Source of the DNA: Actinoalloteichus hymeniacidonis
GTDB lineage: Bacteria; Actinomycetota; Actinomycetes; Mycobacteriales; Pseudonocardiaceae
Assembly: GCF_014203365.1 (NCBI RefSeq)
Contig: NZ_JACHIS010000001.1
Coordinates: 1,860,001 to 1,924,000 of the forward strand
Length of the DNA stretch: 64,000 bases
Direction: 5' to 3'
Shown here in pieces: positions 51,352 to 60,074 of the stretch (its first letter is position 1; each line of letters starts with the position of its first letter). The notes beneath the pieces are model-generated. The model was not told the DNA's origin. It ran no database searches and worked only from the letters and a program-made list of their open reading frames with translations. A program made the translations under genes and the position numbers.

Positions 51352-52338
51352 GTGGACGCATTCGATGATCTGTTCCGAGGGGTCCGGGCGCACGGATCGC
51401 TGTTCGGCAGTACGACACTGCGCGCCCCCTTCTCGCTGGATTTCGTCGACGGCGCTCCGCTGACCATGTGCACCGTGCTGCGCGGGTCGGGCTGGATCGT
51501 GCCGGAGAACCGCCCGCCCGAACTGCTGCGCTCCCGGGAGACGATCCTGGTGCGCGGTCCCGCGCGGTTCACCTTCGTCGACGAGGTCGGTACCCGCGCC
51601 GAGCCGATCGCGTGCGGTGTGGACTGCGCGGATCCCGAGCAGGGCGGTACCCGACATCGCTTCGGTTGGAACGACTGCGGGGTGTCCGCCGACGAGGCCG
51701 ACACGACGACACTGATCACCGGTGCCTATCCACTGCGCGGCGAGATCAGCCAACGGCTGCTGGACGCGCTTCCCGTCGTGTTGCGGGTGGACGACGGGCC
51801 GGAATGCGATCCGGTGCTGGACCACATCGCCGCCGAGGTCGCCATCGACGCGCCCGGCCAACAGGTGGTCCTCGACCGGTTGTTGGACTGGATGCTGGTC
51901 TGCACGCTGCGCGAGTGGTTCGACCGGCCCGACGGCGAGGCCCCGGCCTGGTGGGCTGCCCAGCGCGACCCGGTGGTCGGCGAGGCGCTGCGACTGCTGC
52001 ACGCCCAACCCGCGGCACCATGGACCGTAGCCGCACTTGCCCGGCAGGCCGGGGTGTCCCGGTCGACCCTGGCCAAGCGCTTCGCCGACGTGCTGGGCGA
52101 ACCACCGCTGACCTATCTCGCAGGCTGGCGGATGACGCTCGCCGCAGACCTGCTGGTCGAGCAGCCTGCCGCGACCGTTGCGGAGATCGCCAGAACAGTG
52201 GGCTACTCCGATCCGTTCGGCTTCAGCGCGGCGTTCAAACGGATCCGAGGCGTCAACCCGAGCGAGTTCCGACGGGCCGCGACCGCGACCGCCGCGACGG
52301 GATTCGCCCTCGCGGGCTCGGCGGCGCGCACCGTGTGA
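51352..52338 (+). CDS. AraC family regulator with cupin sensor
   Basis: A 328-residue protein, GTG start. Residues ~1-190 are a cupin_6 type sensor (LRAPFSLDFVDGAPLTMCTV; GSGWIVPENRPPELLRSRET). The C-terminal AraC domain has PWTVAALARQAGVSRSTLAK and ATVAEIARTVGYSDPFGFSA then FKRIRGVNPSEFRR. It is intact, unlike the AraC remnant at 1484. It probably controls the divergent NmrA-PPOX operon. I see no clear operator in the 81-bp gap. It converges with the MerR gene with a 3-bp gap. Confidence 0.92.
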   Translation: MDAFDDLFRGVRAHGSLFGSTTLRAPFSLDFVDGAPLTMCTVLRGSGWIVPENRPPELLRSRETILVRGPARFTFVDEVGTRAEPIACGVDCADPEQGGTRHRFGWNDCGVSADEADTTTLITGAYPLRGEISQRLLDALPVVLRVDDGPECDPVLDHIAAEVAIDAPGQQVVLDRLLDWMLVCTLREWFDRPDGEAPAWWAAQRDPVVGEALRLLHAQPAAPWTVAALARQAGVSRSTLAKRFADVLGEPPLTYLAGWRMTLAADLLVEQPAATVAEIARTVGYSDPFGFSAAFKRIRGVNPSEFRRAATATAATGFALAGSAARTV

Positions 52339-52341
52339 TCC

Positions 52342-53109
52342 TCAGGACGTCGCCCGGATCGCCTGCTGCTGCCTCGCCAGTTCGACGAAGCGCTCGTTCA
52401 TGAGTCGGTTGGTGTGGACCTGTTGTTCGTTGAGGACGTGTTCGACGTGTGCGGTGAGGATCGGGATGAGCTGCCTGTCCATCGTGATCCCGAGGGGAGC
52501 GTCGAAGGTCCGTTGATAGTGCAGCGCCATCTCATCGGCGAGCTCGGCCATGGTGCTCTCCGTGCTGTCCGGGCCGAGCGAGGCGAAACGGCGTAACAGC
52601 GTCATCGAGTCGGGATCGAAGGTGAAACGACGCGCGACATAGTCCGCGAAGGTGGCCAGCGCGGTTTCGCCGATCACCTGGCCGATCAACATGAACTGTT
52701 CGCGCTCGTAGCGGGCCAGCTCGGGGTCGACCTCGGCGATGGCGGTGTAAACGGGAAGATAGGCGGCCATCGCGGGCGGTAGGTCGGGCGTCATTCCGTT
52801 GCTGCGGAGCCCGGCGATGGCCTTGCGCCTGCCCTGTAACCGCTCGATCTCGGTAGCGGCGTTCTTGTCCAGTTCATCGAGCAGTACCTCGGTGGCCTCG
52901 GGGTCGTCGAGCACCTCCGGCAGCACCGCGAGTGGGACACCGAGCCCGGTCAACCGGGTGATCCGCAGCAACCGCACGAGATGACGCACATCGTAGGTGC
53001 GGTAGCCGTTGAGCGAACGTTCCGGCTCGTCGAGCAGCCCGATCTTGTGATAGTGCCGCAGGGCACGGACGGTGACTCCGGCCAGATTGGCCAACTCGCT
53101 GCTGCGCAA
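52342..53109 (-). CDS. MerR family transcriptional regulator
   Basis: A 255-residue protein. The start is TTG 53109 (reads LRSSELANLAGVTVRALRHY), 8 bp after AAGGAG; no ATG or GTG lies in a sensible place. The winged helix matches that of the MerR at 5839 (RALRHYHKIGLLDEPERSLN, then YRTYDVRHLVRLLRITRLTG). The C-terminal helical domain of ~160 residues has no Cys cluster, pointing to an organic effector. It is divergent from a secreted S33 peptidase gene, whose promoter has the same GACTTGAGCC element seen before the S9 and MFS genes. Confidence 0.88.
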   Translation of the reverse strand: MRSSELANLAGVTVRALRHYHKIGLLDEPERSLNGYRTYDVRHLVRLLRITRLTGLGVPLAVLPEVLDDPEATEVLLDELDKNAATEIERLQGRRKAIAGLRSNGMTPDLPPAMAAYLPVYTAIAEVDPELARYEREQFMLIGQVIGETALATFADYVARRFTFDPDSMTLLRRFASLGPDSTESTMAELADEMALHYQRTFDAPLGITMDRQLIPILTAHVEHVLNEQQVHTNRLMNERFVELARQQQAIRATS

Positions 53110-53517
53110 CGACAGAACTCCTTTCGCTCCGGATGGGCGGGCACCTGCGACGCGGGTGCCGCGCTGTCCGCCGCACCGCGCCGCGTTGCCAGGCCCACCC
53201 ACGTCGAAGCGTGGGCCCGGCGATCGAGCCGCGGTGTGCCTACAGCCAAAACCCTGACGCCGGGGCCGGGTCAAGTCCGGGTTCGCATCCCGGCGTTCGG
53301 AGTGCGGTGGATCACACCGGTTCGGGACTTGAGCCCGACCCAAGGGCGGGGTGTTCAGTCGAGGGCATGACCAAGCCGGAAACGCAGGTCGCCCCGCCGA
53401 GCGGGCGCGCGGCTCGACCGGCTGACCTCCCCGCGCGGCCGTCGAATCGACCGGCGCCGCCATTGACTTCCACCGAACCGGCGCCTCGATGCGCCGCACC
53501 CCGAAAGGAGAGCCCGG
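53110..53517. other. Divergent promoter region of MerR and S33 peptidase genes
   Basis: About 400 bp. It contains GACTTGAGCCCGACCC at 53326-53341 on the plus strand and, facing the MerR gene, GGACTTGACCCGG on the reverse strand near 53265-53277. A proline-rich 52-codon frame (53367-53525) overlaps the start of the peptidase gene and is probably not translated. Confidence 0.45.
53326..53341 (+). promoter_or_regulatory. Putative MerR-type promoter element (S33 peptidase gene)
   Basis: GACTTGAGCCCGACCC matches the first 16 bases of the S9-gene element (GACTTGAGCCTGACCC) at 15 positions. It lies ~180 bp upstream of the peptidase ATG, in the right orientation. Confidence 0.45.
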
Positions 53518-54999
53518 ATGCGTAGAACCTCGGCGTTCGCACTCGTCGCCGTCGTGGCCGCGTGTGTGGTTCCCGGCGTGGCCCAGGCGGCCACGTCCCA
53601 ACAGGCGAGTCCCACACCCGCCCCCTTGCAGTGGGGCGAGTGCCCGGCGGACTCCGGCGTGACCACCCTGGAGTGCGCGACGCTGGACGTCCCCCTGGAC
53701 TACCAGGATCCGACCGGGCGACAGATCGAGATCATGATCTCCCGGCTGGCCAGCGACAACCAAGAACAGCGACGCGGGGTGCTGCTGACGAATCCGGGTG
53801 GTCCCGGCGCCTCCGGGTTGAACTTCCCGACCGACCTCAAGGACGCCGGTCTGCCGCAGAGCGTGCTCGATTCCTACGACATCATCGGAATCGACCCCCG
53901 GGGCGTCGGACAGAGCACCCCGGTGACCTGCGATCTGTCCTTGGAACAGCAGCTCATGGGCAACCTGCCGCCATACGCGCACAATGCCGAGGACGTCGTC
54001 GAACGGGCGGTCGAGGTGGAACTCGTCGCCGAGCAGTGCGCCACCTCCGAGACAGCCTGGATGCTGCCGCACACCACCACCGCCAACGCCGCCCGCGACC
54101 TCGACATGGTTCGGCAGGCGCTCGGGGAGGAGACCGCGTCCTTCCTCGGCTACTCCTACGGCACGCACCTCGGCGCCGTCTACACCACGCTGTTCCCGGA
54201 GACCAGCGACCGGGTGGTGATCGACAGCAGTCTGCCGCCCAACGGACTCGACCACGAGGCGGGCAAGCTGATGGGGCCCGGCTTCGAGGAGCGATTCCCG
54301 GACTTCGCGGCCTACGCCGCCGCGCGGCCCGAACTCGGCCTCGGCAACACCCCGGACGAGGTGCGGGCGAAGTACTTCGAGATCGCCGAGCGGCTGGACG
54401 AGGAGCCGACAACGGAGCTGACGGGTGCGTTGTTCCGCATCGCCACCCTCTCCAATCTCGCCCGTGACTCGCATTTCCCGACACTGGTCGAGCTGTGGCA
54501 GCAGGCCGAGGCGGGCCGGCCCGTCTCGGTGGCGAGCAACCCGCTCACGTTGTCCGACACCGATGACCTCGGTTTCGACAACCCTCTGTCCAGCCACCTG
54601 TACGTGCTCTGCGGCGACAACGAGTGGTCGAGGTCGATCGAGTCCTATCAGGACGACGTCGAGGCTGCTCGAAAGCCCTACCCGATGTACGGACCCGCAG
54701 CGGCCAACATCCGGGCGTGCGCGTTCTGGCCGGAGATCGACCGTGCCCCGGTCGAGGTCGACGACCAGGGTCCGTCGAACGTGCTGTTGGTGCAGAACAC
54801 CCGCGACGCCTCGACACCCCTGATCGGCGCGCAGCAGATGCGGGATGCGCTGGGCGACCGGGTCCGGATGGTGACGGCCGACCAGGGCGGCCACGGTGTG
54901 TACCTGTTCGGCACGAACGCGTGCGCGAACGACTCGGTGACGGATTACCTGGTCACGGGGGAGCGGGTGTCGGAGGACCGGTTCTGCGCGGCGGAGTAG
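53518..54999 (+). CDS. Secreted S33 family peptidase (tripeptidyl aminopeptidase-like)
   Basis: A 493-residue precursor with signal peptide MRRTSAFALVAVVAACVVPG, then VAQAATSQQ (cleavage near 24-26); AAAGGAGAG precedes the ATG. The alpha/beta-hydrolase core has the oxyanion strand LLTNPGGPGASGL, the nucleophile elbow LGYSYGTHLGAVY (Ser near residue 220), the Asp in NTRDASTPLIGAQ and the His in DQGGHGVYLFG. Cys residues in the C-terminal lid (CGDNEW, RACAFWP, TNACANDS, RFCAAE) fit the disulfides of SCO-type tripeptidyl aminopeptidases. It would trim oligopeptides outside the cell. Confidence 0.93.
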   Translation: MRRTSAFALVAVVAACVVPGVAQAATSQQASPTPAPLQWGECPADSGVTTLECATLDVPLDYQDPTGRQIEIMISRLASDNQEQRRGVLLTNPGGPGASGLNFPTDLKDAGLPQSVLDSYDIIGIDPRGVGQSTPVTCDLSLEQQLMGNLPPYAHNAEDVVERAVEVELVAEQCATSETAWMLPHTTTANAARDLDMVRQALGEETASFLGYSYGTHLGAVYTTLFPETSDRVVIDSSLPPNGLDHEAGKLMGPGFEERFPDFAAYAAARPELGLGNTPDEVRAKYFEIAERLDEEPTTELTGALFRIATLSNLARDSHFPTLVELWQQAEAGRPVSVASNPLTLSDTDDLGFDNPLSSHLYVLCGDNEWSRSIESYQDDVEAARKPYPMYGPAAANIRACAFWPEIDRAPVEVDDQGPSNVLLVQNTRDASTPLIGAQQMRDALGDRVRMVTADQGGHGVYLFGTNACANDSVTDYLVTGERVSEDRFCAAE

Positions 55000-55024
55000 T
55001 CCCGACCTGATCCTCAGCGGCTCA

Positions 55025-55072
55025 CACCGGGGCCCGCGTCACGCGTTGGACGGCGTGGCGCGGGCCCCGGTG
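55025..55072 (+). terminator. Terminator of the S33 peptidase gene
   Basis: CACCGGGGCCCGCG (55025-55038) pairs perfectly with CGCGGGCCCCGGTG (55059-55072); the loop can also fold partially. It begins 26 bp after the stop codon. Confidence 0.75.
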
Positions 55073-55220
55073 GCATTTCCGGCGGGCTTCGTATGGGTCT
55101 GGGGTTGCCTGCCATGGTGAGCACGGCAACGCCCATTGCGGGCCCCATCGCGGCCCGCCAGTCGATGCGATCTTTACGCTATCGTTTAAGTCAGATGCTT
55201 TTCTTAATACGGAGGTGCGG

Positions 55221-56489
55221 ATGACCGGCGACGAGACTGCGACCGACGACGAGACTGCGACCGCCACGACCTGCCCGATCGGGCCCGACGCGGCACCGGG
55301 TGGTGCCGCCGAGGCGTTGCCCTTCCCCTTCGCGCTGCCCACCGCCCTAGAACCGCCCGAGGAGTGGTCGCAGTTGCGCGATGAGTGCCCGGTCGCCCGG
55401 GTGCGCACCGTGGTCGGGGAGGACGCTCTGCTGCTGACGCGCTATGACGACGTGCGCCAGATCCTGGCCGACCCGCGATTCACCAGGAAGCCGGTTCCCA
55501 CCGAGGACTCCGCGAACGACGAACCGCTGTCCGTGCCCGCCTCGATCGCCAACGGCGAGGGGCATCTGCGGTGGCGACGCCTGCTGAGCCGTTCCTTCAC
55601 GGTCAAGCGGATGACCGCCCTGCAACCTCGGATCACCACGATCGCCCACGAACTGATCGACGCGATGGTCGCGCAGGGACCGACCTCGGATCTCCGCAGC
55701 GCCCTGGGCTTCCCGCTGCCGGTATACGTGATCTGCGAACTGCTAGGGGTCCCGGCCGCCGACCGGGAGAGGTTCGCGCACTGGTCCGACCACATGCTCA
55801 ACCTGACCCGCTACACCCAGGCCGAGGTGCAGACCGCGGGCCGGGAGCTGTGGGCCTACCTGACCGCGCATGTTCGTGCCAAGCGCGCCGAACCCGGTGA
55901 CGACCTGCTCTCGGAGTTGACCGCGATCGCCGACGAGCAGGACGGACGACTCTCCGAGGCCGAGCTGATCCTGTCCGGGCAGGCACTGCTGATCGCCGGG
56001 CACGAGACGACGGCCAACATGATCGGCAAGATGGTCGCGATGCTGCTGTCGAAACGGGAACGCTGGGAGCAGCTGTTGGCCGACCCGAGTCTGGTGAAGT
56101 CGGCGGTGGAGGAGGTACTGCGCTTCGACGCGAACCTGGGTTCCTCGGGAATGCATCGGCACATCTCCGAACCCGTGGAGGTCGGCGGGACCACGATCGA
56201 GGCGGGCACCACCGTGTTGGCGCTCATGCAGGCCGCCAACCGGGACGAGCGCGCCTTCGCCGCCGCCGACGAGATGGATCTGACCCGCTCGCCGAATCCG
56301 CACCTCACCTTCGGCGCGGGCCCGCATTCCTGCCTCGGGCAGGCATTGGCGCGTATCGAGCTGACCACGGTGCTCGGTGTGCTGTTGGAGCGGTTGCCCG
56401 GCCTGGAGTTGGCGATCCCGGCCGAGGAGCTGCGTCGCCGCGAGGGTCTGTTGGTCGGCGGTTTGGAGGAGGTCCCGGTGCGGTGGTGA
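55221..56489 (+). CDS. Cytochrome P450
   Basis: A 422-residue soluble P450. ATG 55221 lies 5 bp after GGAGG; an in-frame GTG at 55215 is inside the Shine-Dalgarno. I-helix IAGHETTANMIG, K-helix ExxR in VEEVLRFDANLG, and haem motif FGAGPHSCLGQA are all canonical. RWRRLLSRSFTVKRM is the usual C-helix. The layout resembles CYP105-type enzymes of actinomycetes. The TetR gene begins 4 bp after its stop, so the pair forms an operon. The A/T-rich upstream region has TTAAG/CTTAA half-sites that may bind it. The substrate is unknown. Confidence 0.95.
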   Translation: MTGDETATDDETATATTCPIGPDAAPGGAAEALPFPFALPTALEPPEEWSQLRDECPVARVRTVVGEDALLLTRYDDVRQILADPRFTRKPVPTEDSANDEPLSVPASIANGEGHLRWRRLLSRSFTVKRMTALQPRITTIAHELIDAMVAQGPTSDLRSALGFPLPVYVICELLGVPAADRERFAHWSDHMLNLTRYTQAEVQTAGRELWAYLTAHVRAKRAEPGDDLLSELTAIADEQDGRLSEAELILSGQALLIAGHETTANMIGKMVAMLLSKRERWEQLLADPSLVKSAVEEVLRFDANLGSSGMHRHISEPVEVGGTTIEAGTTVLALMQAANRDERAFAAADEMDLTRSPNPHLTFGAGPHSCLGQALARIELTTVLGVLLERLPGLELAIPAEELRRREGLLVGGLEEVPVRW

Positions 56490-56493
56490 GACG

Positions 56494-57177
56494 ATGACCG
56501 CCGTGGACACCGACTCGGCGCAGCGCAGGCGCTCCGGCGTGCGCCGGGAGCGGGCCGAGGTCACGCGGGAACACCTGCTGCACACCGCAGAACGGTTGTT
56601 CGCCGAACGCGGACTGTCCGAGGTGTCCAGCAGGCAGATCGTCGAGGCTGCGGGGCAGGCCAACAACTCGGCGTTGGCCTACCACGTGGGCACCCGGGCC
56701 GACCTGCTGCGCGCGATCAGTAGGGCGCACGTCGAACCGATCACCCGCCGCAGCCGGGAGCTGTTCGACGAGACGCGGGGCTCCTCGGATCCCGGGGAGT
56801 ACCTCGGCTGTCTGGTGCGGCCCTACACCGAGCACCTGGCGAGCCTGGGCACGCCCAGTTGGTATGCGCGGTTCGCGGCGCAGCTGGCCACCGATCCCGC
56901 CTACGTCGGGGTGGTGCTGTGGGCGCCCGAGTTGGCGGCGTTGTTGGAGGACGCGCACCACGCGATGTCGGCCCACGTCCCGGATCTGCCGTCGGAGTTG
57001 ACTCGACTGCGGTATCAGACCGCGCGACTCGCGGTGCTGCACACCTGTGCCGAGCAGGAGCGTGCGGCCGCCGACACCGGTGTCCCCGCCGACTGGGAGC
57101 TCATCGGGGATGCCTTGACCGACGGGATCACCGGGATGCTGCTCGCGCCGGTTCGCCCTCGGCCGCACCAAGGATGA
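56494..57177 (+). CDS. TetR family regulator
   Basis: A 227-residue protein beginning MTAVDTDSAQRRRSGVRRER at ATG 56494. HTH: TREHLLHTAERLFAERGLSE, then QIVEAAGQANNSALAYHVGT; the NNSALAYHVGT recognition segment is typical of the YfiR/KstR-like subgroup. The large C-terminal domain is all-helical. It is the second gene of an operon with the P450 and may respond to its substrate. Confidence 0.9.
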   Translation: MTAVDTDSAQRRRSGVRRERAEVTREHLLHTAERLFAERGLSEVSSRQIVEAAGQANNSALAYHVGTRADLLRAISRAHVEPITRRSRELFDETRGSSDPGEYLGCLVRPYTEHLASLGTPSWYARFAAQLATDPAYVGVVLWAPELAALLEDAHHAMSAHVPDLPSELTRLRYQTARLAVLHTCAEQERAAADTGVPADWELIGDALTDGITGMLLAPVRPRPHQG

Positions 57178-57610
57178 CCGGACGTCGTCGGGCGGTCCGG
57201 TCGGGCGCGTCCGGTCGGGTCCGGTCGGGCGGGGCGGCGATCGGGCCGGGTCGCCGGATGCACCGCCGCTAGGCCGATCGGGGTAGTGCGGGCGTCCATG
57301 TGACCGGCAACACCCGGCCTGGCCGCCGGTTCACTGTCGGTGAGCGTCTCACCGCCTGCGGTGAGCCGGCGACCTGGTCGTTCACGTATTCCCCCGAACC
57401 GAGACGATCACGGTACGTACTGGTTTCGAGCGGATCACGGGCGTGTCTCGGTGGGTACTCGCGGCGGTCGAAAGCCCAGCGCCCGTGCGGTGGTTCGCGT
57501 CCGTGGAACGGGGATCGCAACGCTCGTATAGTCGCTGCCTTGCGGGTGCGAATCCGCGTTGTGCGTCGACGGTGACGATCCCTCGACGCCGTTCATCCCG
57601 AGGAGCCAGA
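57178..57610. other. Gap between TetR and CvnE-like P450 genes
   Basis: About 430 bp with no gene I can support. It holds a short triplicated G/C repeat at 57195-57229 and, near the end, an AGGAG Shine-Dalgarno for the next gene. Confidence 0.4.
57195..57229. repeat. Three copies of GTCCGGTCGGG
   Basis: Copies at 57195-57205, 57209-57219 and 57219-57229; the last two share one base. They lie 18 bp after the TetR stop. Probably slippage-type expansion; no function is evident. Confidence 0.6.
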
Positions 57611-58984
57611 GTGACCGCCGATTCCGCTCATGCCGCCGCTGCCGCGCAGCCCCGCTGCCCGGCCCACGCCGCGCGGATTCCCTTGCACGGAGCCGAGTTC
57701 TCGCAGGATCCCGCCCGGTTCTACGCCGATCTGCGCGAACACGGCCCGGTCGCCAAGGTCGAGCTGGCCCCCGGTGTCCCCGCCTCGCTGGTGACCGACT
57801 ACTCGGCGGCTCTGACGGTGCTCCGCGACCCGATCTCGTTTCCCCGCGACCCGCACCACTGGCAGCGATCCCTGCCCCCGACCGCCTCGATGATCGCCGC
57901 GATGGCCTTCCAACCACTGTGTCTGATCGTCGACGACAGCGCCCACGCCCGGCTGCGGGGCGCGATGAGCGATGGCCTGGACCGGGTGGATCCCACGCTG
58001 CTGCGTGCCTCCGTCGAGCGCAGCGCCGACCTGCTGATCGACGAGTTCATCGGCGCCGGTCGGGCCGAGTTGCTCGCCGACTACGCCGCCGTGCTGCCGA
58101 CGCTGGTGCTGGCCCAGCTCTACGGTGCCTCGGCGGGCCTTGGCAAACGGCTGATGGCCGGGGCGGTGCGTGCGAAGAACCGGTCGCCGCACCGCACCGC
58201 GGTCGATCTGCACGAGAGCGTGTCCGAACTGGTCGCGTACAAACGTGCCAGGCGCGGCACGGACGTCACCTCCGCGATGCTCGACCACCCGGCCGAGCTG
58301 ACCGACGAGGAGGTCGTCGATCAGCTCACCGCGCTGGGATACGGCGTCGAGCCCTTGCAGAACTGGATCACCAACTCGCTGCGACTGCTGCTCTCCGACG
58401 AACGCTTCGCAGGCGCGGTCTCGGGCAGCGTGGTGGTCGAGGACGTGCTCACCGAGGTGCTGTGGGCGGACCCGCCGATCGCCAATCACGCCCCCATGTT
58501 CCCGGTGCGCGACGTCGAGGTGCAGGGCGTGCCGCTGCCCGCGCACCAACCGGTGTTGATCAGCTTCGCCGCCGCGAACACCGACCCCGAACTCGCCGTA
58601 GGCCAGGAGAGGGCGGGCAACCGGGCCCATCTGGCCTTCGGCGCCGGTCCGCACTCGTGTCCGGCGCAGGCCCCTGCGCGGGTGATCGCGACGGTGGGCA
58701 TCGAGCGCCTGCTGGACCGGTTGCCGGATCTGGAGCTGGCGGTGCCCGCCGATCGCTTGACCTGGCGGCCGGGCCCCTATCACCGGGCGCTGGCCGGGTT
58801 GCCGGTGCGCTTCACCGCAGTGGGCGCGCGGTCCACGAGCGATCGGTCGACGCCGCGAGCTCCGGAGCCCGACACCGTGCACCTGCCCCGGCCGACGGCC
58901 AGGCCGACGCCGAGCGAATCCGATGGCGAGGAGACCGGTCCCGCTTGGTGGCAGTCGTTGACCCGTTGGTGGCGCGACCGGTAG
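57611..58984 (+). CDS. Atypical cytochrome P450, CvnE-like
   Basis: A 457-residue protein, GTG start after AGGAG. The haem Cys350 is in FGAGPHSCPAQA, with PAQ in place of the usual LGQ. The I-helix segment (ALGYGVEPLQNWITNSLRLL, ~241-260) lacks the AGxET oxygen-activation motif. The K-helix reads EVLWADPPIANH, without ExxR. All three are traits of CvnE proteins from conservons (cvnA-E), where the P450 accompanies a histidine kinase-like CvnA and a small GTPase CvnD. No cvnA-D genes are near, so it is an orphan. The C-terminal ~55 residues are a proline-rich extension ending QSLTRWWRDR. Monooxygenase activity is doubtful. Confidence 0.85.
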   Translation: MTADSAHAAAAAQPRCPAHAARIPLHGAEFSQDPARFYADLREHGPVAKVELAPGVPASLVTDYSAALTVLRDPISFPRDPHHWQRSLPPTASMIAAMAFQPLCLIVDDSAHARLRGAMSDGLDRVDPTLLRASVERSADLLIDEFIGAGRAELLADYAAVLPTLVLAQLYGASAGLGKRLMAGAVRAKNRSPHRTAVDLHESVSELVAYKRARRGTDVTSAMLDHPAELTDEEVVDQLTALGYGVEPLQNWITNSLRLLLSDERFAGAVSGSVVVEDVLTEVLWADPPIANHAPMFPVRDVEVQGVPLPAHQPVLISFAAANTDPELAVGQERAGNRAHLAFGAGPHSCPAQAPARVIATVGIERLLDRLPDLELAVPADRLTWRPGPYHRALAGLPVRFTAVGARSTSDRSTPRAPEPDTVHLPRPTARPTPSESDGEETGPAWWQSLTRWWRDR

Positions 58985-59032
58985 GGCGCGAACCCGGCCG
59001 CCGACGGCGGGTGTGACCCGGATCCGCCTTGG

Positions 59033-59203
59033 CGCGACCGGGTCTGGAGTCCCGCCGAGTTGCTGCACCGGCACCACAGCAGCGTCTCGCGTCGACTCGA
59101 CCAGCTCGGACCGTTACCGTCGCTGGGCATCGAGCTCACCGAGCCCGCAGGCTTACTCCGAGCCAGCATCGCCCTGGCCGTGTGGTGGCTGCTCGACGAC
59201 TGA
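59033..59203 (+). pseudogene. C-terminal fragment of a PucR/CdaR-type regulator
   Basis: The frame ending at TGA 59201-59203 reads RDRVWSPAELLHRHHSSVSR, RLDQLGPLPSLGIELTEPAG, LLRASIALAVWWLLDD. This matches the C-terminal HTH_30 domain of PucR-like regulators (helix, HHSSVSRRLDQL recognition helix, then L(T)EP..L.AS.AL). Nothing upstream continues it. The 12-mer TGGCGCGACCGG at its left edge also occurs at 58970-58981, at the end of the P450 gene, and could mark a deletion joint. Confidence 0.6.
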
Positions 59204-59246
59204 TCCCGACGCCCCACGGAGAATCCGCGCCCGCAGGACCTGCCCG

Positions 59247-60074
59247 TCAGCAGAGATGGTCGTACTTGCCGCCGACCCAGTCGATGTAGCGCTGCGCGGA
59301 CCGATGCACCGCGTTCTTCGCGTCGGCCAGGACGCGGCCGCCCGTCAACGCGTAGAGCCGCTCGAAGGGGTAGGGCGCCAGTCGATCCACGATGCGCGCG
59401 ACGATCGCGGGGGAGAGCGGTATCCGATTCGGATAGCTGCGCTCGAAGGTGACCCAGCCCGAGTCGAGTACCGGCATGATCGTGTCCCCGACGAGGAGAC
59501 TGCCGCGCCCCTCCGAACCGTGGGCGAGGTGGGCGACGGCGGACCCGGGGAAATGCCCGCCTGCGGTCACCAGTGTCACGCCGGGCAGTACCTCGGTGAC
59601 CCCACTCCATTCGCGGATGGCCGGGGATTCGCGCCGCACCCACCGGCGATCCGCCGAGTGCACCAGGATGGGCGCCGCGTCGAAGCGTTCGCTCCAACTC
59701 ACCTGGGAGCCGAACATGTGCGGGTGGCTCGCGACGATCACCGAGACGCCGCCGAGCGCGGCCACCTGCCGCACCGTCGTCTCATCGAGGTGGTTCGGCG
59801 GATCCCACATCAGGTTGCCCTGTTCGGTCTGCACCAGATAGGTCCGCTGTCCGATGCCGAGACCGGGTTCCCGATTGATCCGATGTAGACCGGGTTCCAG
59901 CTCCTCGTGGACCAGGCGGTGATCCTGGGCTGCCAGCTCGGCCAGCGTCGTCCAGACCTGCCCGCTCTCGGGGACCCATTGGCGATCGTCGGCACAGATC
60001 AGACAGTCCGAGTTCGGCGGGCGTTCGGAGTCGGGATGCTCGACCCCGCAGGTGGCGCAGATCCAGATGGTCAC
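59247..60074 (-). CDS. MBL-fold hydrolase with N-terminal zinc ribbon
   Basis: A 275-residue protein from GTG 60074 (VTIWICATCGVEHPDSERPP). Residues ~5-30 form a zinc-ribbon/rubredoxin-like knuckle (CATC and CLIC). The metallo-beta-lactamase domain follows: the strand RTYLVQTEQGNLMWDPP, then VIVASHPHMFGSQVSW where HxHxDH is expected but only HPH is present, the region TAGGHFPGSAVAHL with the third His, and LLVGDTIMP. The incomplete first motif suggests altered metal binding. No Shine-Dalgarno is visible. Actinomycete relatives are annotated only as MBL-fold proteins. Confidence 0.85.
   Translation of the reverse strand: MTIWICATCGVEHPDSERPPNSDCLICADDRQWVPESGQVWTTLAELAAQDHRLVHEELEPGLHRINREPGLGIGQRTYLVQTEQGNLMWDPPNHLDETTVRQVAALGGVSVIVASHPHMFGSQVSWSERFDAAPILVHSADRRWVRRESPAIREWSGVTEVLPGVTLVTAGGHFPGSAVAHLAHGSEGRGSLLVGDTIMPVLDSGWVTFERSYPNRIPLSPAIVARIVDRLAPYPFERLYALTGGRVLADAKNAVHRSAQRYIDWVGGKYDHLC

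Noticed and set aside
53367-53525. Proline-rich 52-codon frame overlapping the S33 peptidase start
   Set aside because: Weak start signal and low-complexity sequence; a leader-peptide role is possible but unsupported.
57195-57229. G/C triplicate repeat as a CRISPR-like array
   Set aside because: Repeats are 11 bp with almost no spacers, so it is a simple tandem expansion.
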